Positions 34,627 through 45,001 of a DNA stretch of 64,000 bases are shown here, in pieces. The first letter of the stretch is position 1. The number at the start of each line of letters is the position of its first letter. The notes below the pieces were generated by a model, which saw nothing but the letters and a program-made list of their open reading frames with translations, searched no databases and was not told the DNA's origin. Position numbers and translations under genes: made by a program. The DNA comes from Selaginella moellendorffii (taxonomy: Eukaryota; Streptophyta; Lycopodiopsida; Selaginellales; Selaginellaceae): positions 396,399 to 460,398 of the forward strand of contig NW_003314297.1 in NCBI RefSeq assembly GCF_000143415.4, written 5' to 3'.

Positions 34627-37483
34627 ATAAAATACATTAGAAACTTAATAAAGGAATATTAATGAATCTCACCTTGAACCCGGGATATGAATGCTCTTGC
34701 TACATCTCTTGCATGGTCTGGCAAGGTGATGGTGGCACTCTGCTTCCGCATCCAACCATGCACAACATTATCCACCGATATGCTCATGCTGGGATCCCTT
34801 GGATTCAGCACCCATCTCTTTTCTAGGCAATCCTTCGTATATCCGGAACTTGGCTTGAACCACTCCACAGTTACATTGAAGGAGTTAGTTTCCGCGTCCT
34901 CCTCTGCATCAGTGATGCAGCGCCCCACCCATATCATTTGTTTTTTATTACTGGGTCTAACAAGCACGACCATTCCTTTGCAGACCTGTACTGGATTGAA
35001 TGCTGAATCCGGCTTCTTGTTCCTCGGCCCACAATAGTGATCCTCAACATCGCTATCTGTCACTGCATTTCCAGAGGACATTGTTCCGCTACTATCTGGT
35101 GCTCTGGGTTCTGGCCAAAAGGACTCTTCCAATTCTTCATATACAACCGGCCCATTTTGGATAGCAGATATAATCTTCTCCCAGTATTCGAGCAAAGGCT
35201 TGCACCTCTGAAAATAGGATTCTCCACCAAACACCAACCCCCTCTTCCAGAAGGCAATATGTTGTCTAATCCTGGCCACTATACTTTCCTGGTCTTTGAG
35301 TCCATCTGGGTGCATCGGCCGTGGGGAACCCTAAGGAATCATAGGTTCCCCAGTTATGGGATCTCTCTTGAAGAGTTCAATGCCGTCCACTAGCAGCCAC
35401 ACTGTGTCCCATTCTCTCATCTTGTACCTCATCACTGGAGCACCCTCACGCATGCTGAAATGAAACTGAAGAGGCTTGGAGTGGCCAATCAGCGTTTTGG
35501 ATCCGTCCCTGATGTAGCCTCTCACAAACCCCTTAAAGTTTGGAACCTCTGTCACAAGTGCAGCTTCAACAGTGCCTTTGATGCAATTTTGGAATTCATC
35601 GTAGAGTTGTGGGAGGGTGAGGACATTGGATCGCCGGAGGGACTCTGCCAGGTGACTGAACATGGCATCGACGTCTTCATGAGTGTGCCCAACCATGAGA
35701 AAGCCAAGTGTAACCATTTCAAATATGCCTTTGGCAACAAGCATCGCCAAGTACGCGAAGACGTACATGTTTTTGTTCTCACTGCCAGCATTGTCTGTTT
35801 GGAGCAGAAGATGGGGTGGAAGGCCACATCGGCCGCAAGAACTTCCTTGAGATTCTGCTTCGTTTGGATGAGGCTGTGCATTTATCGGGCGACCAGCCTC
35901 GTCGGAATGGTATGAGGCCTCACGTGATAACCCTACAATCTGACGGCCAACATATTCACTGGGATGGCATGGGGCCCCACGCGATACTGCAAGCCTTTGC
36001 TCCTCCTCTAGCTGAACCCTGTATGGGGTTCGATTGACAAGGGCCTTATGCAAGGGTTGGCCATTCAGCTCAGTCTGCACACTTTGCAGAGACCTTAAGT
36101 GTTTTGCTAGGGACGCAATCATCATGTTTGCACCCCCGCCACCCCATAGAGGTACAAAGAAGTTCCCATAGTTCTGGGCACCATGCCCATGAGCAATTAT
36201 GCCAAACAGAGACACAGGCAGCTGCATGGATGAAGAGATTGCCTTGGGGGCAGGATTGAGTCGAGGTAAGCACGTCTTTTCTGGTCCATTTTGTCGTGGA
36301 TGATGCAGAGGTAAGAGTCAGGTCTCTCCATGGAGAGAATCCTGTTATGATAATATGTAGTCCTGCAACTTCTTTGCTCAATGTTGTGGTCGAGCCGCCT
36401 TCTAACCAACGTCTCTCGCTCTTGAGCGATGCAAGAATTCTTCGACAAAGCCATTTTGATAGCAGTGCACTCGTCACACTTTGAAAAGCTGGAGTACTTT
36501 CCTATACTCACATCCCTGAACCTGTTGCTCCACAATCTACTAAATCTAGATTGGCTCAGCTTCCTGTAGCCATTACTCTGGAGTTCCCGATTCACATCTT
36601 CCAATATGGCCCCCTTGGTATACATGGAAGGGAGAACTCGTTGGGTGTCTCGAGTTCCATCTTCCAAGAGGCGGGTTTTATGTGGTTGCTGCTCGCTACA
36701 TGTCTCGACAAACCTCTTGAAGATTGCCTCTCCATATACAACATGACCCCTGGTTTTGTGAGTACCGTCGTTCCTATGGACTGCCTATTGAACCCTTTGT
36801 TCCTCGAACTCAGTTTTGATTCTGTAGAATGTGGTTCGAGGGACTCCATAAATGATTCTCCATGCCTTCATGCAGACCAAACCCCTCTGGAAGACCATGC
36901 CCCCCACCTGATATTCTGAAGCATCAACAGATAACCGTAATGCCTCATACACAAAATTGCGAGCTGCCTTCCAGGACAATGTCTTGTATCTTGCTCTCTC
37001 CTCTTCAATAGCATCCCAATTAGCATGTTGACAGCACCTCCTCTTGCAACAAGCAACTGTCGAGACCATTCGAACCTCCATCGCCATTTTCTGCCTTTTC
37101 GGTTCGTTGCTCAGATCCCTTTGGCTGCGCTTTAGGAAGGTGTACTTTCTTTTCCCATGAAGAGATGTTCTGTCATCAGTTGTAGTGGTGTTTGATTGTG
37201 AATCCTTCACATTCTCAAACACTAAGTGCCTCAATTTCCACCGCACAATGCTTCCAATAGTCAGACTGTTTTCTTCTGTGTCAACAACCTCTAAAATCGC
37301 AACTCCAATATCATCCCAGCCCAATTCTTGATTAGCAACCGCATCTCTTGGATCGACAACTGTGGCTAAGCCCTCAGCTACCACCTCCCCCTCGGGGTTG
37401 TTTAGAAACACCTTTGCCTGAATCCATGTAGCACGGTTCTTAAGATCCACGGAGGGAACATGCGTCGCACTTGCGGAGGCCAT
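33690..37483 (-). pseudogene. Putative RNase H-fold transposase, multi-exon, with premature stops
   Basis: Reading from M at 37483: residues 1-110 unrecognised; then the NLS-like GKRKYTFLKRSQRD and NEPKRQK; a Cys-rich CCKRRCCQHANWD; WKAARNFVYEALRLS; GLVCMKAWRIIYGVPRTTFYR (helix-turn-helix-like). After an in-frame TAG (36785-36787) comes SRLWSNRFRDVSIGKYSSFSKCDECTAIK (part), then LCIIHDKMDQKRRAY, FGIIAHGHGAQNYGNFF, LLLQTDNAGSENKNMYVFAY and LMVGHTHEDVDAMFSHLAES. From memory this matches plant and animal proteins with domain DUF7869, and Asp of HDKMD, Asp of QTDN and Glu/Asp of HEDVD suit an RNase H triad. A frameshift lies near 36245-36255 and a second TAG at 35331-35333. Frames resume each time in register. 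The 3' part (34673 to 33690) is split by several introns holding palindromes. Confidence 0.75.
34621..34672 (-). other. 52-nt intron of the transposase gene (inferred)
   Basis: Donor GTGAGATT after ...GTTCAAG and acceptor TTATTTCAAG. Downstream mini-exons begin GTGAACAA. Palindromes at 34565 and 34419 follow directly after further GTGATGGCATG strings that could serve as donors. Exon structure below 34620 is uncertain until the terminal exon 33690-33963 (after ATATTTTAG). Confidence 0.5.
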
Positions 37484-39765
37484 TCTGAAAGTGCAGAAAA
37501 GAAGTTAAGACCATACAAAAAATGATTGGAGAATGGCCTAAATCATAACATACCAAACAACCTCAATAGCATGAGGCCACATGCCATTATTCAAACATGC
37601 TATTGACACCCACGTGAAATTTCACATTCACAAAATTGGCATGAGGCCTCATGCCATCTTGATAAACACACAGCTATAGGCAGGTAAAGAAACTATTGGC
37701 AATATGCTAGTGATGAACTTGCAAGCCCCAAGATGGCATGAGCCCTCATACCATTAGTGGTACCGTAGCGCCGCTCGCACCACCGCAACTGCTCGTAGCG
37801 CCGCTCGCACAAACTGCCACTCGCATAAACTGCCACTCGCAATGGCGCTCGCAATGCCGCAACCGCTCGTAGACGCATAAACCACAGCTCACAACGCCGC
37901 TTACACAAGCAGCGCTCACTGCACTCAGCGGAACCAAGAACACGACGCACAAAAATGATAGACCTAGGAATGAGTTCGAGAATTCAAAAATAACACACGC
38001 TTGAACGTCACATCAAATCCTCTGACAAACCAAATCTTATGATTCCTCTGACAAATTTCAAACTGAGTAGCTTCTAGACTTTGCTGTCGGACGTTGAACT
38101 TTGTCACATCATATCCTTGCCTCGATCCAGCTGTGCCATGTCAGTGATTCGAACTTTGCCATGCCATGTCAGCGATCCGCGCCAAGATTATTCGCCGTGT
38201 AAAAGAATAATTATGCTGTGTGTGTACGTCCATTTATGGCAATATAAGGCCACACGCCATTCAAAGAATAATGCTAGTCGAGCATTTTTTGGTGCATTTT
38301 TGGGTTCAAAATTGCATGAGCCCACACGCTATAAAGTTTACCTGTACCAAAAATAGAAACAGCTATATTTATTTGGGAATTTAAGTGGTTGAGGCATTTT
38401 TAAACTTACAAACACATGCCCTACTTACATTCTTTTGGTTGCTTAAAATTCAAAAATATTATAAACCTTTCTTTTTGCATTTTCAATGTTTTCAATTATG
38501 GTTTTTGATTTTCGCAGGACCAGCCTAGTAATCTATTTGCATCCCGTCATGTTTATAGCTAGCTTTCGTTTGTCCCCTTCGCTAGCCTGAGATACATCTG
38601 CTCGGCATCTGCCTCTTACAGCATTTGCCCAGAAAGGGCATCTTTCTTCACGCAGCATTTGCCACATGTTTAGGGTTTAGGGTTTAGGGTTTAGCAATTC
38701 AGTAGCTTGATAAACATGCAAATACAGAACTTGATGCAAAATCCTTTGATATGTCACAATGCCCCTAGGACCATAAACACATTTCAATAGAGAGGGTCTT
38801 TTCATTTCATAACTCCTTACGTAGATCTTGGTGAAACCAGAGTTAATAAAATTGGTTTCTTGTGATCCCGCATCTGATTGTGATGTCCCTTTGCAGTGTC
38901 GATGGAAAGGTCAATGCACACCAAACTGTAGAATCTTGGAGCAAAATAACGGTTGGATCTATGGCAAATGCCCCTGAAACATTGTAAGGCTCGTGTGGTC
39001 TCATGTGGTGTCCGATCGAGATGCTTCTTTGCAGGGTCATCAAGAAGGACATTGTATACCATTCTTTATTTAGCTGAACATCTGGCATTTTTGGAAATAC
39101 AAGATGCTTTGGAATATCCAATCATGCATGGTATAAATATAGCGAGGGTATTAAATGATATCTCAATCATGATCTTTCTTTTGGATTTCGCGTGCATGCA
39201 GTCCGAGGAATGATGACATTGCGGATTTCTTTTGGATTTCACGTGCATGCATGCGCGCGGCGATCCAGAAATTAATGGTGGCGCCCAAGTCCAAGGAATG
39301 ATGACGTTGCGGGATTACTAACCGTCGTGACATTTCGCGCGTGTGAGGTTAGGTTTTGCATTTTGCTTCGTACTCGCGCTCGCATCGCGCTCCCACTCGC
39401 GATCACGCTCACATTCGCGCTCATCTACCTTCTCTACAGGTTTCTCGTGTGCATCGGCGTCCACTCGCGCTTGCATCACACTCGCGCTCGCATCGCGCTT
39501 GCATCACACTCGCGCTCGCATCGCGCTTGCATCGCGCTCCTGTGTATCGGCGTCCACTTCAAGACACACCCAGTTTGTAACTTCGCCGCCAACTCCGCCG
39601 CCCACTCCACCACCCACACGCAGCCCACTTGGCGTCCCGGGAGATTTCAACACCACTCTCCAACTGTAAGTGGCAGAGTAGCCTTGCTGCTACGATCCGC
39701 TGCACACACAGTGCACATTCGCCAGCGAGTCCGGCCTCGATTGTCACGCCTCCATTCGGCTTCAA
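37484..39765. promoter_or_regulatory. Divergent promoter spacer of the 13-kb element
   Basis: About 2.3 kb separate the two start codons. It contains five palindromes (37566-38332), GC-rich CTCGCA-type repeats close to each gene (37760-37930 and 39375-39560), a direct duplication of about 60 bp (TTTGGATTTCRCGTGCATGC...GAATGATGAC, 39177-39315) and a TTTAGGG array. No TATA box can be assigned with confidence. Frames here are composition artefacts. Confidence 0.6.
38668..38694 (+). repeat. Plant telomere-type (TTTAGGG) array
   Basis: GTTTAGGGTTTAGGGTTTAG plus GGTTTAG, almost four perfect units, in the spacer between the two element genes. Interstitial telobox sequences are common in plant promoters, so this need not mark a chromosome end. 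Confidence 0.9.
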
Positions 39766-39768
39766 ATG
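39766..39768 (+). other. Start codon split from the rest of the gene by an intron
   Basis: CTTCAAATG ends exactly at a GTAAGT donor (39769). The 239-nt intron ends TGAACAG at 40007 and GCGAGGAATTGC continues the frame as ARNC. Three palindromes (39794, 39871, 39931) are in this intron. Inferred from frame and splice signals only. Confidence 0.6.
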
Positions 39769-41159
39769 GTAAGTCTTTTAGGCCAAGTAGAAAATGGCAT
39801 GAGGCCACATGCCATTCAGTAGCAACATTGGCATGCACCGATTGGGCTCTCGAGTGCAGTCCGGTTACAGATGGCGTGTAGCCTCACGCCATCTTAGGAT
39901 GCAGCCTCAAGACATCTGATACAGTGGTGAATGGTGTGTGGCCTCACGTTATTTCCAGCTGCTAGCTTTTCATCTGTCAGCTCTAATTGTTGTGCATTTC
40001 TGAACAGGCGAGGAATTGCGTTCTTCTTCCAGCCACTGTCAATGTGGATGCAGAGAAGGGGGAGGAGCTCACCAGTTGGACTTTCGGGATGGAAGGCGAG
40101 GATCTGAGGCTGTACAACACAGATGGTGGGAGAAAAGAATGCATGGGGATCCTCATCCAAGTGATAGACACTCCATGCAGTTCCATGCAAGAATATGGAC
40201 TGGCACTTGTGGTAGAGACAGCGTCCGCCTTCAAGATCCACCTTGCACATCCTAGCGGCTTCCCGGAGGGGGGCAGCGGCTATGAGGAATTCCTAAAGGG
40301 AGCTAGGGAGAGGTTTTCCAGGAGGCCCACAATTTCAAAGACGCTACGGGTCTATGAAGATCACATGGAATCCACGGACCTCACCTACGGCGATGTTCAA
40401 AAACTATATTCCAACATTGAGCCGTTGAGAGTGACTCGAGTTCGCGAAGCGAAGGGGAAGGGGGTCGATCTAGAAACTACCCCGAAGCAGAAAAGGGTGG
40501 TCAAGCTCAAGCCGACGTCCGACTCTCCTGCTCCAAAAAAGAAGCTACTCGGTGATGCCATTGCCTCAGGTTCGAACACTACACCCACCAAAAAGAAGAG
40601 CCGCAAAGAGCAGAAAGAGCAAGAAGAGGCAGCAAAAATCGTCGCAGATAATAGTACTTGTTACTATTCCAACAAAGTATATACAATCGACGTGAGCCAC
40701 ATCGACATCCAAAGCAAATACAACCACAAGCTAGTATCTGATGAGTGGGTGGAGAAACTGAAGCAGAAGATGCTGGCAAGTCCAGTAACACCCGACATCG
40801 CAGACGTGATCCCCTACTACCAAACAATGAAGGGCGAGATGAGGTTTCCAGACTTGATCAATAGGAAGATGTTGGACGATCAGAACATTCGGTTCTATGC
40901 TGTCTCCGGGCAGCATTCTAGCTTCGCGATGCAAGAGATAGTTGTGGATATTATGGTGGGCGAGGAGGTGAAGAAAGTCTTCAAGACAAGAGTTGTCCGC
41001 CTGATAAAAGGCAACTCGCCCCTCCGATCTATCATATACATCTCCCACGCGCAGAATGTCAAGCAAGAAACGTGCTACAAATCGGGTCTGCACGAGACAT
41101 TGGCACGAACACGGAAGCTCTGGGTTCAACTGAAGAAGCCACAAAACCAGGACAAGGAC

Positions 41160-41239
41160 GTGCACTAGCAACTAGTGCCTGGCAGGTAAGCCTCGTTGCA
41201 TGTGGCATAGCATGTGGCCTCACGCCATTTCCATTGTAG
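41160..41239 (+). other. Intron 2 of the ParB-like gene, with palindrome
   Basis: GTGCAC donor after ...GACAAGGAC (41159) and TTGTAG acceptor keep phase 0. The better-looking GTAAGC donor at 41186 would leave a TAG in frame and shift phase. Palindrome at 41207-41228. Next exon starts GAATTCTCGAGT. Confidence 0.5.
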
Positions 41240-42263
41240 GAATTCTCGAGTCTTCTCTCGAAAACACTGGGGGTCAATGACACACTCAGCATCCATAACA
41301 TTCTACTCGCGACAAAAGTTGTTTTTGACAAATGGGTAGATGTGCTGAGGAGGTACCATGACGGGGAGTTGCTAAACTCAATGGGTGTGGAGGATGGCCG
41401 GAAGCCCAATGATTTGAAGCTCAACGCCTTGCGTTTCTCGCAGTCTCTAGACGACAACGACCTTCTGACAGTGGCTAATGCTCTTCTACGTGGTGAGGTA
41501 GTCTTCAACAAGACCAAAATGACTCCCGGCCATATTGTGACATACAAGGACTTGTGCACGACTCTGAGAGCTCGTGTGCTATTGAAGGATTGGATCTTCG
41601 AGCAAGTGGCCGTGGAGAGGGTGAGCATCAACACTACACAAGAGATGATGGAAGAGCTGGAGTTGTCAAATGAAGACATCGACGAGTACGTGAAGGGGGC
41701 CCCCAAGTTCATCGATCTGCTGCGGGATGCCACGAAAAGTAAAGCTGAGAAGTTGGATCAGTATCCAAATTTCATTAAGAGGGATGTCGACCGCCGGCTT
41801 CAGAAACAGCTCGACCCCGCAACAGAGGCCTATCGAGAACCTTACCGGGTATACGTGAATTCGGATGAGGATCAAAGGTGGAGGAGCATCGTTTCCCGCG
41901 GAGATGAGCAGGTCAAGAACATCTTTTGTGTGATGGACTTCACAAACGAGGAGATCACTCATGCAGACGAAGTCAGCTCCATCATTGACTTAATGGTGGG
42001 ACTTGCGGAGGTGGAATCTTCAGTCCACTATATGATCTACGACTTCGAATCCTATCACAAGTCCTAGAAGGCCTTGAACGAGGTGAAGGCTCGGTTGAAA
42101 GGCAAGGAGATGCGGGAGATCCATGGGATAATGGCTAAGAAGAAGATACCGACGAATGTCCTCATCTTCACACTCGCCCTTGTTATTGGTCCTGCAGCAG
42201 AGTGGGACTGGAGTGACTTCCCAGCTTCGTTCGACAAGGCCGATCGAATTGATCAAAAAAACA

Positions 42264-43482
42264 GTATCTTCTCTACGAACCTGGTGAGTACGCACTTTAA
42301 GTTTAAATGTTATCTCACAAGCTCTGTATGCAAGAGCGTGGCCACCCTCAGATGCTGAAACGGCATTAACAGCTACTGTTGAAGATACCCATGTTGGGCC
42401 GAGCTCACAACCTGCACAAGGTAAGGTCACGTGAGGCCTCACACCATTTTGATTATAGATCGTTGTGAATATTCAGACACGAGGACTGAAAAGCGCACTG
42501 GTGGCGCGTTGAAGAAGGACAAACAGACAAGCAATAGGAAAAAAGGAGGTACAAATTATATTTGCAATGGCGTGTGGTCTCATGCCATTCCTTGCAGGAG
42601 ACACTTCTTCAAAGGCAAAACAGGCAAGCACTAGCCAAGTACAATGGACAAGAGGTACCAATCATTTTTGTTATACGTGAATTCTCATGCCATTGCTTCT
42701 TGCAGCTCAAATTCCAAAGAGACTAGGGCAAGCAGCGCAGACCTCACGACAAGAACCTGAAGGTTTGATGGCGTGTGGCCCCACGCAATTAACTAATGTT
42801 CTTGTAGATAGCATCGTGGAAATCGAACGGAACAACGTGCCTCCAGTGGAGGAGGGGCAGGCCTCGGAAAGTGATAAGGAGAGTTCCGAAACAGGTATGA
42901 TCATGACATATGGCCCCATACACTTATCTAAGTTTGTATTTCAGGGGAACGAGTTGAACAAATGGAAAACTTTATGAAAGGTAACTTAAAAATATTATGG
43001 GATGTTGCATGTGTTGATGCAATAATATACAGTTCAAGTGCCAAGGAGACGTCGTGAACCTCGAATTAGGCTACCTGCAAAACAGCTTTCAGACGCTGTA
43101 GACAAAGAGATGGACAACCGACCAGGGCAGAGGAGGAAGGGTAAAAGCATTTGTGTGCTTATCACGTATGTCCTCATGCTATTTCTGTAGAACGGGCGCA
43201 TAAGAAACGAAAGTGAAAGGGAATTGAGGAGCAGGTACCTGAGGATGCGGAAGGCACGACAGAGCCTCTAAGGACGGGAAGTAAAGCGTCATGGTTATTG
43301 CGTGGGTCCTTATGCCATTTCTTGCAGATCAAGCTCAAACTGACAGTGGTCATAAAAAGCGAAAGCACGTTGGACAGTCATCGGGATCAGAGGCGTTTGA
43401 TTCGAAAAGGAAGAAGGGCAACGAAAAGATGATAGGTAATGCCTTGCGGTTATGGCGTGTGTGCTCATGCCATTCATTGCAG
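42264..43482 (+). other. Run of ultra-short phase-1 introns carrying the palindrome
   Basis: Introns inferred from GT-AG ends and frame: 42264-42321 (58 nt), 42421-42458 (38), 42549-42597 (49), 42655-42705 (51), 42763-42807 (45), 42895-42944 (50), 42981-43032 (52), 43141-43190 (50), 43281-43327 (47) and 43436-43482 (47). All are phase 1, and every exon length between them fits. Except for the first and the degenerate seventh, each contains one 22-nt palindrome, usually followed within about 10 nt by a pyrimidine stretch and YGCAG or TGTAG. The palindrome thus makes up about half of each intron. Confidence 0.82.
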
Positions 43483-43817
43483 ATCAAGGGCTGAGTGAAA
43501 GCAGCCAGTCACCACCTCCTGACTCAGATTCCTATGGCGGACTCCCCTTCCCCAATCTCAATGGAGATGTACAATGGATGAGGGATGCTTTTCAAGTCAA
43601 GGCCACGTTTTTCTCATCTCGTCGTCTTCGAAGGGTGCAAGAACGTGCAGAAACCATGTTAAGACAGTCGGGTGAGGATACGGTCCTAGGTCACGCACTA
43701 AAACAGGCTATGGATGTCTTGTATTTTGAGATGGAGACTCGGCCAGATGATTTTCCCAAGATGGTCCTGGAAGAACAAGCCATCCAGCCTGAGCAGCCTA
43801 TGGAAGAAATGCATGAG

Positions 43818-43980
43818 GGGGATGAGGAGCCAGAGAAAGATAATGAGCAGGAAGAGCAGAAGGACGAAGAGGAGGACAAAGAAGAGGAGGACGAAGAAGA
43901 GGAGGACGAAGAGGACTTGGATGGTCCTCACAATAGTGACAATCACAATAACGACGACAACGATGATGACGACGATGGCC
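43818..43980 (+). other. Acidic low-complexity segment of the ParB-like protein
   Basis: Glu/Asp-rich coding tract (GAAGAGGAGGACGAAGAAGA-type codons) followed by Asn/Asp codons (DNHNNDDNDDDDD). Typical of nuclear DNA-associated proteins; no function can be assigned from it. Confidence 0.75.
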
Positions 43981-44034
43981 AGCCTGAGGTGGCCAAAGAG
44001 CAGCGGAGGAAGGTCATACAAGACAAACCATCAG

Positions 44035-45001
44035 GTAAATAATAGTACATCCATTCCTAACCTTTTACCATTTCTAACATTGTCCATGTAGGTCGCAGAG
44101 CAAATGGTAAGTAGAGATTATTCAGTTGAATTAAGATATAAACTCTAGCCTTTAGTGTCGAGGAAGGATAGTGCCAAGCAAGGGTCGAAACGTATGTCCA
44201 ATCCTTCAGAATCAGCAGTGCGCCCAAGTGATATCGGTCCTAGTTCCTCAATAGCAGTTGATGGTAAATACAGTATAGTCAATTCAATGTGCTAATGAGT
44301 TTGTTTTTAGTAGCACGGGAGGATACCATCTCAATCGAAGGGAGATATTTGGACATGCATATGGATCCGCAAGTGGACTCTACTTGCCTGCAAGAGTCAT
44401 CAGAGCTGGTGGAGGCTACTATTCATATCAACACTAAGCAAGCTGACCACGCTCCACTTGATGCTGCCCATACCACTGAGTCAATCTTGTCCACGTATCC
44501 AACTGACGGTGACCAGGTGTCATTGGACCCACATGAGGCCGCCCCAGCCGCCGAGCCGGTTGTATCCTCATTTCCAACGGACTCAACGTGTGCCCAATCG
44601 TCTGACTACGCGCCGTTGGAACCTCCCTACACCGCCCCTGCTGCCTGTTCAGTCATGTCCACTTTGCCAACGGAGGCACCAACTGAAATGGCATGTGATC
44701 ACACACCATCGGAACCACCCCATGCCACTGTTGAGCCAGTTGTACCAGAGTCTACAGCTGAAATGGCATGTGCCCACACGCCATCGGATGTGATTGACCC
44801 CACATTGCAGAGGAGAGTATTTCCGCCCTTCACGTTTCCTCGACCAAAACCCTCTCAACGACCATCGGGAGCACCATTCGCTAATATTGTAGATGGTAAA
44901 ATTGACTTGTACCATTTTTTATGCTGACGCATTTCATTTCAGAGTCACGGCGAAGGTAATGTATTGTTTTTGATCTGAATGGTGTCCTTTTCTCCCATGA
45001 G
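44035..45001 (+). other. Further short introns without a clear palindrome
   Basis: 44035-44091 (57 nt), 44107-44155 (49), 44264-44310 (47), 44896-44944 (49) and 44956-45001 (46). They isolate micro-exons of 15 nt (44092-44106) and 11 nt (44945-44955). Phases stay consistent (phase 1, then phase 0 into the last exon 45002-45805). The exon between 44311 and 44895 carries two palindromes in coding sequence. Confidence 0.65.

Noticed and set aside
39327-39881. 184-codon frame rich in Arg, His and Ala
   Set aside because: Composition follows CGCGCTCGCATC repeats in the promoter spacer; it crosses the exon 1 donor and an intron.
35331-43216. TAG read as a sense codon
   Set aside because: One of the four stops is TGA, and neighbouring retroelements show ordinary decay. 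Loss by mutation is simpler than recoding.
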